Origin: Symbiotaphrina buchneri
Taxonomy: Eukaryota; Ascomycota; Symbiotaphrinales; Symbiotaphrinaceae
Direction: 5' to 3'
Assembly: GCA_001599915.1 (NCBI GenBank)
Contig: BCIG01000010.1
Location: 310,001 to 374,000, forward strand
DNA: 64,000 bases
The position numbers and the translations under genes were made by a program. Position 1 is the first letter of the stretch. Each line of letters opens with the position of its first letter. Positions 11,778-22,730 of the stretch are shown here, piece by piece. A model generated the notes under the pieces. It was not told where the DNA came from. It saw nothing but the letters and a program-made list of their open reading frames with translations, and searched no databases.

Positions 11778-14700
11778 TCTGTTTTGACTTGTGTGCGAGT
11801 GAACACACACGCGCTGAGTGAGAGGTAGTGTGGGCGGGAGAGGGTGAGGAGTAAGTGTTGTTGTGAGGGTTGATGTAATGGTAGTATGGGTGGTGGTGAT
11901 CGACACGTCGGATAGCGATGCCAAACTCGTTCCTGATCCTGGCTCTCACAGAACCGGAAAGCGGTCACAGTGCTATCCTGTCACGAGTCTGGTGCATGCC
12001 AGCAAACGATGAGTGACAGTCGACGAGGTAATGGTTTCGTTGGGACACGTCGTTGCAGACGTGATGCAGGCGTTTGTAGTAGAGCTGTTGCGTGTGGAGA
12101 GTGGAAGGAGGAGAGAGAGCGATCCTTTGTTGAAATGTGAAGGGAAGGCCAAACCGTATGTAAGGCGGGAAAGGTGGGTGTCGAAGGGGGTTATCAAGCG
12201 CCGCGGTAACTGTACGGGTTGGGTTGAACGGTCAAGGACGAACAAAGTCGATACCTCTCACACGTACCTTTTGGAGCAGTGCACACTACCGCGCTCCCGA
12301 GTAAAAGTACCTTGCGGTTCTCGTCACCCCGTACTGACTTGGTCTAGGTATCCCAGGTACCCTGACCCTTCAAGGTGGGCACCGTCAAGCATGCGGAAAG
12401 GGCTTAGTTGGCTGGTACTTCTGGTACCCTGCCCTAGTACATCCAAAGTAAGATTGTCTGGGTCTTTCGGAAGAGAGAAAAGAGGGGTACTGGGCTATGG
12501 CGCCCGAAGAAGCTGCACCGCTAGGTAACTCTGGACCAAGTCGGTGGGGTGGGAGAGATCGGAAAGGGAAAAGGTACGAAGTCGTGGCTCGGTACCCACT
12601 AGGTATCTCCTACCAAGGCCTGTTGCGCGCATCTGGAACTCTGGTTTGGCCAGAGGTACCCGGGGTGAAATGGGCGAGACGTGCCTGCCCGGCAAATGGA
12701 CCACGTCCGGCGGTCACACTGTACACCAGCTAACGTACCTGTAGCACCGGCCCCTACCCGACCTAACTGTTCCAGGTATCTCCACCGTCCACTCTAACCA
12801 CCTTACCTTACCTTACTGATGCCCCATGTCGCGGAATGACAACGGACTTCCCCCGAAGGGGTCTTTGAGTCTGTCAGCCTACGGGGACTCCCAACAAAGC
12901 TCACTTGCTCTTCCAAATCAGCATGGTCTCAATACTTACGAAGACCACGTGAAGACGGACATAACTTACCTTTTCATCGCTGGTGTTTCTTCCGGTCTCA
13001 CCAGAAACATGTCATGAATCTGGCCGCGTCTACTCGTATTATCTGGGCCTTTGATATTGAGGTACGACAGTCCACTCGTATTATCTGGGCCTTTGATATT
13101 GAGGTACGACAGTCCAGTAGCCCAGTTTGGTTGGGATCAGAACAATAATAATATCTGGAGTCTAGGCTGGACAATGGGCAGGGGTAAGGATTGCCCTGCC
13201 TGTCCAGCGCGTGGGGAATGGGTAAATCAGAAGGCCAGATTTGCCGGGAGATCTGACACCATCTTCGGCGGCGTTTGGCCCGGTCAGCTGCCAGGTGCAA
13301 GATGCAAGGCTGCCAGGTTAAGGTACGTACCCTTTAACACATCCTCCCCCACGGCCCAGTGACCTAGTTTGCTGAAACCCCGTGAAGTGGAGGTCCCTTA
13401 GTTCTGATGATACTCATACCTGCTTTCCCTTCTCGGTATTCCGATGGGGCTTCGACGAAATCCAGAACGCACCGGTGTCGAACGCTCGTCGGTCCTTTAG
13501 CTGTTTTGTGTGGAGCTGTCAGCTCTGGACCCTGCGTCCGTCGGGTCGATCACGCTCCACAGCATACGCTGGCATCCACATGACCCCGGCGGTGACATAC
13601 CGCAACTTCGTAGGTTACCTACTTGCTCCCATCTGTCCGATTCTAGGGTAGACAGTGGTAAAGGAGTGCACGCATGAAAAGGTAAACAGTCGGACCTGCG
13701 GGAGAACCAATGGTGGGTGAGGAGCTTCGGAAGGACGAAAGCGGTAAGGTCCAAACGAGAGCGAGAGAGGGCAGGCAGAGCATGCAAGCATTCCAAACGC
13801 ATCACCGCACATCACTCCTGCATCACAACGGCCGGTTAAATCCCACCTGTACTCCGTAGATATGCACTCGCTTCCGGATATAATGCCTTCTAAGTTACGA
13901 GGCGCTCAGCCACGGCGTCCAGTCACAGCATCTCCTTGACCCTCTCGCGCATCTCTGCATTTCTACCCAGCCTTCTGGAACTCCCGTTGGCCCTGTTTGA
14001 TTTTCGGCGGCTTTCTCCAGAACTGCCTTTCGCGCTTCTCTCAGCTTGCACATAAACACAGGCAGCATCATCATCATCACATGCGACTCCTATTAACCTA
14101 CAGCTGCGGGCTGATATCTGCCGGTAGTGGGCGTGCAGCGGATGACAGGTAGCCTATGTGCAGGATGATCTACTCCTAGACTTTGTCATCTTCCGAGAAT
14201 AAGCACTTCCTCTTTCCCCAGCAACACATTCTCCGTGTGTGGTCTTGGTATGAATCTGTGTGTGGACGTTCTTCACCGCATCTTCGTCCGCGCATAGAGG
14301 CAGGGGAGTACAGATAGCAGATGACACTCACGTTTGCCGACGACATTGGCAAGCCATTATCGTGCTTGTTTTCTTTGCAACGTTACGATCGGGGCTGCTT
14401 TGCCGAGTGGCGTCCGGGAAGCTGCCACCATACCCAAGCAATAGCAATAATAATGCTTGCTGCAGATTTCGTTGTTGTTGTTGCTTATGCGGGTCGTATC
14501 TTGGAAGACCGTCACATGCGCCGCTGGCCATCGTCTATTCGAGCGCCAAACAACTGCTGAAAACCTTAAGTGTGCCACCTCGCGACCCAGAGTGTGCTGT
14601 ACCGTCGGTAATAAGGGCGACCATTTTGCAATATTCCGCGATTACGAGGGAAGTTATTATTTTACTTCTCCTATTACTGGCTCTAACCTCAAGTACTATC

Positions 14701-17197
14701 CTCCATTTCTTGTTTGAACTTTGAAGCGCGAGTATTCGTACCCAAGGAAGAGCGGGTTTGCCGAGAAGAGTGGGTTTGTACGGTAAGCCTGGAGAAAGCG
14801 TTTGGGCGCTGGCATGTGACCTACCGATTCACCCGCCCGGACAAAAGGGGACATGCGGGATACGAGGAAGGCCCAGCGGAATTGGTTGCAATCAAAGTAC
14901 ACCGTGTACCCACAGGGTCTAGGCGGGTCACAAATGCTTCGGGCGTATCGCGGGATTTATCCAGTACCTCGGTCATCCCCTACACTCACCTGAAGATGTT
15001 CTGGAAACATCCGTTCAGGAGATACCAGCCTTCAATCAGGGCAAACGCCAACTCCTGTGGGTAATAAAAGAGGCAAAGCGGGCAGCCGCGCCGAGTTCAG
15101 AAGGGTTGAGAAAAGCGGCCAAGGAGTTGCAGTAACTGTAAAGAACAGTAGCTTCAGAGTTGCCATGTGGTTGCGGCTTCTATGGCTGAACGCTTCGGCT
15201 CCAGACCAAAAGACTGGAGTACGTTGCCGACTGCCCCGGCATTTTTGGTTCTAAGCCCCAAGACGCCTTTGATTCCTTTCCGGAATTTCCGCGCTCGATT
15301 GCGGAGTCCCGATCGAAGGGGTCTTCTGGCACATTCTGCTGAGGTTTGGAACTTTGGATACAAGCGTCGTACGATGTGGTCGTGTTCCGGCTTGAAGCCG
15401 ATGGAGTTGAAAGCCGTCAACCCCTCGAGGCTCGGGTCCCCCGACCGGGGCCAGCACACGGTACGAGCGAGGATAAACTATGGGTTGAGGAAGGAGTTCT
15501 CCAATCCATCGGACAGTACGGTAATAGCGAGGATGACAAGTACGGCGTAAAAAGTAGCAACGCTGCAACGATATCACCGGCATAGCGGCCCGCCGGGCAG
15601 CAGGAAACGGGCAAAGCTGTGGGTGATGGGGCTGACTAGCAGCTCTCTTCCCAGCGTTCCCCGAAATTAACATCACCGCCAGCTTGGGAGTTGGAACACC
15701 GGTGGAGGGCTCCGGTCGACGCTATCAGACCCAGGACCCCATTCCGATGGGGGAGGTGGTGGCCGGGGAAGCGTGGGTGCGCTTCCGGAGAACAGGGGAG
15801 TGCAATTTGTTCGGAACGGTCTTAGCCCTTCCGGGCATGGTTCGCTTGATCATGTGCGGGACGGGCAGGCCCTTCCCACGTTGCACAAAAAGCTTGGGCG
15901 GTGACAGCAGCCCCTGACCGCGCTGATCGGTTCGGGTCGGTACGTTTACGTGTACTCGTACGAGTACACCTCCCTGGTCCGAATACCGACCTCCCAAACC
16001 GGCTGAGGATCGTCTACTCGATTGCGCCTGACTCGAACCAGGTATCTCCGCCGCATGATCCAGGGGGCACAGTTAAGGTACTTTGCAGTTCTGGCTTCAA
16101 GTAAGTCATTCTCGCCGTTGTAGGTACATAAGGTACCTTAGTAAGTGTCTTGAATCATCCTCGTACTGCCGGCATCAAGCTTGTCCAGAGTTGTTGTAGC
16201 CCAACTTGTAAAAAGAGGAGCAGTATCCTACAACGCACTCCACGTAAGTACAACTTCACCTGTGCTCATGTTACATCATGCGACCGAGGATTTCCCGACA
16301 TGAGCTCTCATCCCGCCTTGTCATATCCTTATCTGGTAACCCCATCCCCACATTGCCAGGGGTATCGCCAGCTAGTCAGGTACATGCCCCCTCAAAGTGG
16401 CTAACATCCTGTTTCAAAAGCAGAAGACCCAGGAACAGAACTGCATTAGTCCACACACTGCATGAACAAAGGAAAAAAAGGCGGGTTAACGGATGCTATC
16501 ATAGGTGCCGTAGCAGCTGGGCCGCTTGGGGGCATAGAGTGCCTAAATCAGGCCGTCAAACCGTCGACTACTGCTGTATGGCGTTCGCCCGATGTGGGCT
16601 TGATTCTGTTTTCGTGCGGGATCGAGCCGCATACCTTTCCCCTGAAAATGACGTTGCGCAAGAGTGTCAAAGAACCTTAGACCTGCGGCGCACCCCCGTC
16701 GCCTCTTCCCCTGAGTGATCGCCAATTGCTATGATTCCGAGTCGCACAGCTGTCGTACAAGGGATGTTGCATTCAGTGACAAGACGACTCACGTGCATCA
16801 GGTGGTCGATAGTGGGATAAGATGGTGAAACTACCTATGCATGTTCCTCAACGCGTAGACTTTGTGATACATTTCAACGGCCACCTGATCAAGCCAAGGG
16901 CTCATTTGCGGTCCCATTGTCCACAACCAGCATTGTACAGGCCAGCTCACCAGCAATAACAGGTCAACGAGACGGCGTCTCCAATACTGCCTCAGCGCTT
17001 CTTTCTCGTCTCAGAGAACACAATCGTGTCAAATGGAGAATGCAGATATGCCATAGACAAACGTCTCTTCCTTATCGTACAAGGCCAAGTCAGGCATGGA
17101 AGATGGACGGTCGCTGACACCAGTCCTCTCTAATTACACTGCAAACCAGCAAATGGAATGATTATGCCCATTCATGATCATAAAAGAACACCAAGTT
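11778..17197. other. 5.4-kb intergenic region without a supportable gene
   Basis: Open frames reach about 170 codons but overlap each other in several frames and match nothing I know. The stretch is rich in the word GGTAC (AGGTACC, AGGTATC and relatives), notably around 12.3-12.7 kb and 16.0-16.4 kb. It also holds short TTACC repeats near 12810, a 42-bp tandem duplication and a TACTCGTACGAGTA-like palindrome near 15960. It must contain the promoter of the DUF1752 gene and the 3' end of cct5. A non-coding RNA or a fast-evolving multi-exon gene cannot be excluded. Confidence 0.5.
13032..13115. repeat. 42-bp perfect tandem duplication
   Basis: Two adjacent copies of a 42-bp unit beginning ACTCGTATTATCTGG; the second starts at 13074. 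The copies look identical, so the duplication is recent. It lies in gene-free DNA. Confidence 0.9.
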
Positions 17198-19297
17198 CTA
17201 GAATTCATTTTCGTCGCCTCCCGCAATGATGACATTGTTGACTTTCAGCACCATGCGGCACAGCTGCGTTGCCAACAACAGCTGTTGCCGCTTTCCAATG
17301 AGCGGATCGATAACGAAATGATCCCGCATATCATTGCTCCCAGTTTGCATGCAATCCACACCTAGCCGCGAATTCTTCTCCTTTACCTGTCTTGATTTGA
17401 TCGAAGCCAATGTCTCAATCGGGCTGAGACCGGAATTTTCAGCCAAAGCCATTGGCACAGAGTCAAGAGCCTCGGAGAAGGCTCTCATAGCGTACTGCTC
17501 AAGTCCTGGACTCTTCACTGCAGCCTCCTCCACAGCCAGCGAGCAAGCAATCTCGGCTGCACCTCCACCGTAGACGACACGGTTATCTCTGACCAGGTTT
17601 CGTACAACACATAGAGCATCATGTAATGAACGTTTAGCTTCATCGATAATCTGCCAGGCTGTGTCAGTCCAAGGGTCCTGTTAATCGCGCAGTAGGTACC
17701 TACCATCTTGTTGCTCCCTCTAACAAAGGCGGTTACGGCTCGGGTGTTCGCGCATTCCTCGATTACCAGCATCTTCTCTCGGGTCGTGCCAAAAGTCATC
17801 TCTCTCACTAAGCCAGCCTTGCCCAACTTATCAGCGCTGAGGTCCTCGAACCTTGGCACAATCCTCCCATTTGTAGCTATCGCAATGAGCTCAATTTCAG
17901 GTCCACCAACCCAGCGTACAGCAGGGAGGTTATTGGTTAGAAGCAGGTGATTTGCCTCGTCATCGAAACCCCACTGGCAGATGACCAAGTTTGCACCAGT
18001 ATCTTTGATTTGACTGATCATCTCTTCGAACTTGGTCCTCTCGTAATTCTGAAGTCGTTTGAATTCTTCCACGCTTGTAATATCAAGCTTGTGCTTGGTC
18101 TTGGGCTTTGGCGGTTCGAATGCGCAAGTGAGGATAGCAATTTTGGCATCGCGAACTTCGTCAGGCATTTGGGGATGCGAGAAATCCTTGTCTACTATGA
18201 CACCTTTCACGAGGATGGAATCCTCTAGAGACCCGCCGACCTTGGTGTCGACCTTGATCAGCTCAAAATCAACATCCTTTCGTTCAAGGTCGGCGACTGA
18301 GAGTACCGCATCCACGGCCATCTGAGCGAAATGATCGTGAGCTTTCGAAACGCTGTCAAGTATTAGTGGAGCCCTCAGCAAGTGGTGGAACGAGTCTATA
18401 CTAACATCTTACTCCCCAAACTTGTTTTTGCAACCTTGAAGAGGTTCTCTGTGTTCTCTCGTGAAAACTCAATCTCGTCACTGATTTTGTCCAACTCTGC
18501 CACAGCTACCTCACAAGCCTGATCATATCCATCCGCTATCCGTATTGGATGAATGCCCTTGTCGATAAGGTCTGCCGCTTGTTCCAGAAGTGCCCCAGCC
18601 AGTACCACTACACCGGTCGTGCCATCACCGATTTCATCATCCTGAGATTTGGAGAGTTCTACCAGAAGTTTGGCGACGTGGTTGCTTATCTCCATCTACA
18701 CTGCTTTTAGCCAGGAACCGCAGGCCTGCCAGTTGCCTGTTACGTACTTGAGAAAGAATTGTAGCACCGTCGTTTGTGATTGTTATGCCCCCATCGGGAG
18801 AGATCAGGATCTTATCGAGTCCTCTGGGACCCTAGAAGAGAGAGTTAACGGTCAAAAGCCATAGTGAACCTTATCGTGGACGGTACATACCAGCGACGTT
18901 CTCACAATACTTGACACAGTCTTTGCCGCAACGATGTGTGATTTGACCGCGTCAGTCCCATGCGTCCGCTTCTTCTTCCCTTGACTAGGAGTGGTAATGA
19001 CATATTAGTAAAAGTGGAAGTCGACCCAGAGCACATTTCCAATAGGAACCGGCAAGGAACAAATAGGACAATATCTTCTGGGTGACATACTCTCTAACGA
19101 TTATGAACGGCCGCCCCTGCTCATCCTTCATGACAGTTGCTGCTGGTGTCAGACAAACCTCATTCTTCTCCAGTTTCACGATGGGAGAGAGCTACCTTGC
19201 GACATATCCAGTTCTGTAGATCCACGACGTTAGCTCGATGCCCCTCATTGAGGTATAGGATAGGCTACTGATGAGAAAGGAACTTACGCATCGCCAT
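17198..19297 (-). CDS. cct5: T-complex protein 1 subunit epsilon (CCT5)
   Basis: Subunit of the cytosolic CCT/TRiC chaperonin, which folds actin, tubulin and other proteins with ATP. Eight exons: 19297-19288, 19213-19196, 19142-19091, 18984-18891, 18831-18748, 18695-18406, 18352-17704 and 17650-17198, giving 549 residues, the normal family length. The protein starts MAMQLDMSQ and runs through the epsilon-type [10 protein letters not shown], the nucleotide-binding TSLGPRGLDK, the GDGTTG ATPase motif, the apical [12 protein letters not shown]-type segment (here [12 protein letters not shown]), [21 protein letters not shown] and the C-terminal [12 protein letters not shown]. All introns are GT-AG. 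The first two coding exons are only 10 and 18 nt long; they were chosen because together they restore the family N-terminus in frame. It is divergent from the HP1 gene, 448 bp away. Confidence 0.95.
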
Positions 19298-19745
19298 TTC
19301 TGCGGCAAAGAGCTCTAGCAGAGCTCGGAGGTATTTGGATTGAGCTTCCCTGAAAGAGAGAGTATGATTGAAATAGGACTTGTGAGAGTGCCAAACAGTC
19401 TTGCTTTTCAGTCGGCAGATCTATGGAGTTGAGGTTCTTTGAGGACAAATTTGGCCGGACGTGTTTTGGGCTTTAGCGCAAGTGCTGGGATGCTTAGCGC
19501 GTGTCCGGGGGAAGACTGACTTCCAGCTTCACGAAACCCGTCAACTTTCCGGCGCAAGAAGCTTGAACCATCTCTAATTCATCTGCAACGTGAGGCGGCA
19601 CCTGGGCGGGGTTCGCTTGAGCAGCTACATTCCGTATCTGGCTCAATTTTTCCAGCTGAACCCACACTCACAGCTAAAACTGGTCATCTCTTGCTGAGAA
19701 TCAGATAACATCGTGCCCGCCTTGCGCGTACCTGTTGCTTCAAGC
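19298..19745. promoter_or_regulatory. Shared promoter region of cct5 and the HP1 gene
   Basis: The 448 bp separate the start codons of two divergent genes. No coding signal is visible. No specific regulator site can be named. Confidence 0.5.
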
Positions 19746-20733
19746 ATGCCACGTACGAGCCAGCTTCTCCGTATTACTTAACAGTATCAGTCTTCTGACT
19801 TAATTTGGGCCCTTAGCGCAAATTATCGCGTCGGATGATGAGGATGAGATCCTTCCCAGGTCCCCAAAAGCGCAGGAAGCCGAGGACCAGAACGGTGGGG
19901 ATGAGGGCGACGAAGATGATGTGGAACTGTAGGCGTACAGCCTTATGTGTTCTACGCGCAATACTGATGGCACTCTATTCTAGCTGGGAGGTAGAATCCA
20001 TTGAGGACCACATGTTCACTCCGGTTCGTTCCTTGTCTTCACCATTAGCGCGCCTTATAATACTAATATTTTGGGTTATTCTAGGACGGGCTCTTCCTCA
20101 GGGTGAAATGGAAAGGGTTCACAAAGGAAGATGATAAAACCTGGGAGTCGGAAGATAATCTGAAGTGAGTGATCTCTGTGTCCTTCGTTTCTTGCAGATG
20201 TGTTGACCCCTTGAATAGAGAAGGTGCTAGTGATATTCTGGAACAATATTTCGTTCGCATAGGTGGTCGTCCTACCAAAGGTGGAGCAAAGAAGCGTGGG
20301 AAGGGCCGACAATCTCAAGGCACACCGTCAGCGACCCCTGACGCATCGACTAATGGACGAAAAAAAAGAAAAGTTGAGGAGCAAGAATGGGAGCCACCGA
20401 GCGGTTCCTGGGAGAAGGAGATAGAAGCAATCGACACAGTCGAAAAGAGTGACGGGCAGCTGTGGGCTTTCGTTCAGTGGGTGAATGGCAAGAAGACAAG
20501 GCACCCAATCACTAAAGTTTACCACAAAGCGCCACAGAAGGTTTGTTTCATCACTGTTGTTTTTGTCTATCACATGAAGCTAACCGAGTCCTAGATGTTG
20601 AAGTTCTATGAACAGCATCTGTATGTCCTTCCCCTGCATGTCCTCAGTCCATTTGCTAAGTATCCGATCTAGTGTCTTCAAGGAGGGGGACAAAGGGGAT
20701 GCGGAAGGAGATGATGAAGAGGTGGAGTCCTAG
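19746..20733 (+). CDS. HP1-type heterochromatin protein (chromodomain plus chromoshadow)
   Basis: Seven exons (19746-19770, 19817-19928, 19984-20023, 20085-20164, 20219-20540, 20595-20620, 20673-20733) give 221 residues. An acidic N-terminus leads into a chromodomain (about 46-100: WEVESI, LRVKWKGF, TWESEDNL, ILEQYF). A basic hinge (KKRGKGR, GRKKRKV) and a chromoshadow domain follow (about 147-205: GSWEKEIEAIDTV, WAFVQWVNGKKTRHP, MLKFYEQHL). HP1 proteins bind histone H3 methylated at lysine 9 and dimerise through the chromoshadow domain; in fungi they maintain heterochromatin and, in Neurospora, DNA methylation of RIP-mutated DNA. The methyl-lysine cage residues here would be W47, W68 and F71, a variant of the usual Y/W/Y. 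Exon 1 with its 46-nt intron is the least certain part; all later junctions are held by the domains. Confidence 0.88.
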
Positions 20734-21223
20734 CACGCGTCAAGCTTCTTTTCGCAAAAGTCATCCAATGGGGGTTTCTTCTGGCAGACCAACTTATCTT
20801 CGTCCCTTTTGCACACAAACGGTTCAAGGGGATACGCGGCGTTACGTTGCAGGATTTGAGTTCGCGCCAATCTTATGAGGACAGTATCGTTGACTCTCGG
20901 CCTCCGCGGCAGCTATTATCTGTCACGTCTGCAATACCTAATCACGGCACTTCGGCCGACCTCGTTTTCAGGTTACCCACTTGGGTACGGCGCTTGTGCT
21001 TTAACTCCACTACACTTTGTTGTCGCATAGTCTCGAATACCTTGACAATGCAGGGAATGATGAAGAATCGACCGTCAGAGGATGTCCCATTTCCAGCAAC
21101 ATAGCAGCTACGTGCCTATGGATTGTGCAATTGAGAAAGCACAAAGCACTCCTTTGGGTACATTGGAGTCTGTATAGGTGTACCCTGAGAACAATTTCCT
21201 CCCTGACTATGTACCTTTTCGGA
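20734..21223. other. Convergent 3' intergenic region
   Basis: The 490 bp lie between the ends of the HP1 gene and the hydrolase-like gene. Only short random frames are present; the region presumably holds both 3' UTRs. Confidence 0.5.
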
Positions 21224-22668
21224 CTACACATTCAGAGTGCTCCGGAACCATAGTCCAAGGTCCATAACATCTCGCTGAGTTCCCAATAGACCCAAGCCTG
21301 GCCGTTGGAGAAGCTGAATCCTGCTTGTCATTTCCACTGGCGAGTCTTCGTACGCACTGTCATCATCATGCAACCCTGCATCGAACTCGGACTTAGATTG
21401 CTCGTACAATCTCACACTGCGCTGCATCACGGATGCAAGCTCAGTAGCTTGGTCGTGCAATATGTTATTTTGGCCTGTCATTATCATTGTGGGCGGTAGG
21501 CGTAATCCAGATCCAAGGGGTGGATACCGCCGATGAGATCGTCGGAAGGGTGTAATTTTGGTCCCCTTGGCCTCATGTGCTGCCTGAGCAGTGAAAGCAT
21601 CTTGCGTCTCAATTTCTGCGCTAGTGATCTCCACGAAATTACGGTCTTCTTCGTCCGCGGTTGATAAGATGGTCTGCGGCGTGCGAAAGAAGAGCAGAGG
21701 ACTCGCGAATGGATCAAAGTACGCTGCAGTATTTGGAAAGCAGGAACGCCGGGCCTCCATAAGACGGTCCAGCCCCAGTTCATGGGACTGAGCATATGCC
21801 TCCATAGAAGTAGGGGACTTCGCTCTCCGTTTACGAGTACTCCCGGGAGACGTTGACTGCCGCGCCTCATCTTCGATGGGCGCCTGCATTTCTCTTGCTG
21901 TGGGGAAGGTCCAATCCAGGACAGGATTCGAGACAGCAGCGGCCGCTATCCCCGTTTTGCCCATGTGGCATTCTGTCAAAGCCAACATCATGGCCAGGCT
22001 TCCACCTATAAACTCTCCATAGACTCCGATAGGCCGCTTCTGCAGAAAACGGAACCCTCCATGTCCAGTCGTGATGCCGCTGTTAGTCAGGTGATTTGTC
22101 ACCCAATCGTATGCAACCAGTACGTCGTGCACAGGCACAGGATATTTGTGCACGTTATCTAGACGATAGTTGACTTGCACGATTGTTCCATTCGAGCCTG
22201 TCACCAAAGGCTCCACTTGTTCGTTTTGTTGCTGGCCAGCAGCAGACAGAGGTCCACGGGGGAGATATAGTATGACCGGCCCATTGGCACCAGCTAATGG
22301 GTGATAGATCCTTTGTAGTAACATATTCAATTAGAAGGGCACAAAATCCGCGGAAGTTACGAGACATACTTCAGTGTGATATGGCCGCTAGATCTGCATT
22401 GTACTCTGACTTCCTCAAACGTGGTGGAGGAGACACTAGAGTAAGTTTTGCGAGTGGATCTAAGAGTCTGAACAAAGCAAGACGGACGGCCGCACAAGGC
22501 CAGTCTCATTTTCCCATCGCTGATGGCAACCGAAGTGGAGGAGGACTCTCCTAAACAGGCGAGGCTGACATTTTGAGGATCAAGAAGCTCGGACCCCTTC
22601 GGATCTTGCCAGGCGGTGTCCTTCAAGGTCCTGACGCGTGCCTGTGTGCTTTACGCGACTCACTTCAT
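21224..22668 (-). CDS. Alpha/beta-hydrolase-like protein lacking the catalytic serine
   Basis: The main exons are 22630-22370 and 22310-21224, joined by a 59-nt GT-AG intron that restores HITLKIYHPLAG in frame. The protein has the layout of an alpha/beta hydrolase fold-3 protein: a strand VILYLPRG where esterases have the HGG oxyanion motif, then VNYRLDNVHKYPVPVHDVL, then IGVYGEFIGGSLA where the nucleophile elbow GxSxG should lie. The serine is replaced by phenylalanine and HGG is absent, so it probably has no esterase activity. I recall similar GE-(F/L)-(I/V)-GG proteins in other fungi but cannot check. The start is unresolved: an ATG at 22668 works only with a 33-nt intron (22663-22631); the first ATG in the open frame is 22509. 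It is divergent from rap1. Confidence 0.65.
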
Positions 22669-22730
22669 GAACGTCTTCACTCTGCTGGAGGAGACAAAGC
22701 AAGAGCAGATCCGTCAAATCACGGACAGCA

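Noticed and set aside
15154-15676. Overlapping 101-141-codon frames on both strands
   Set aside because: None resembles a known protein and no splice combination gave a conserved motif.
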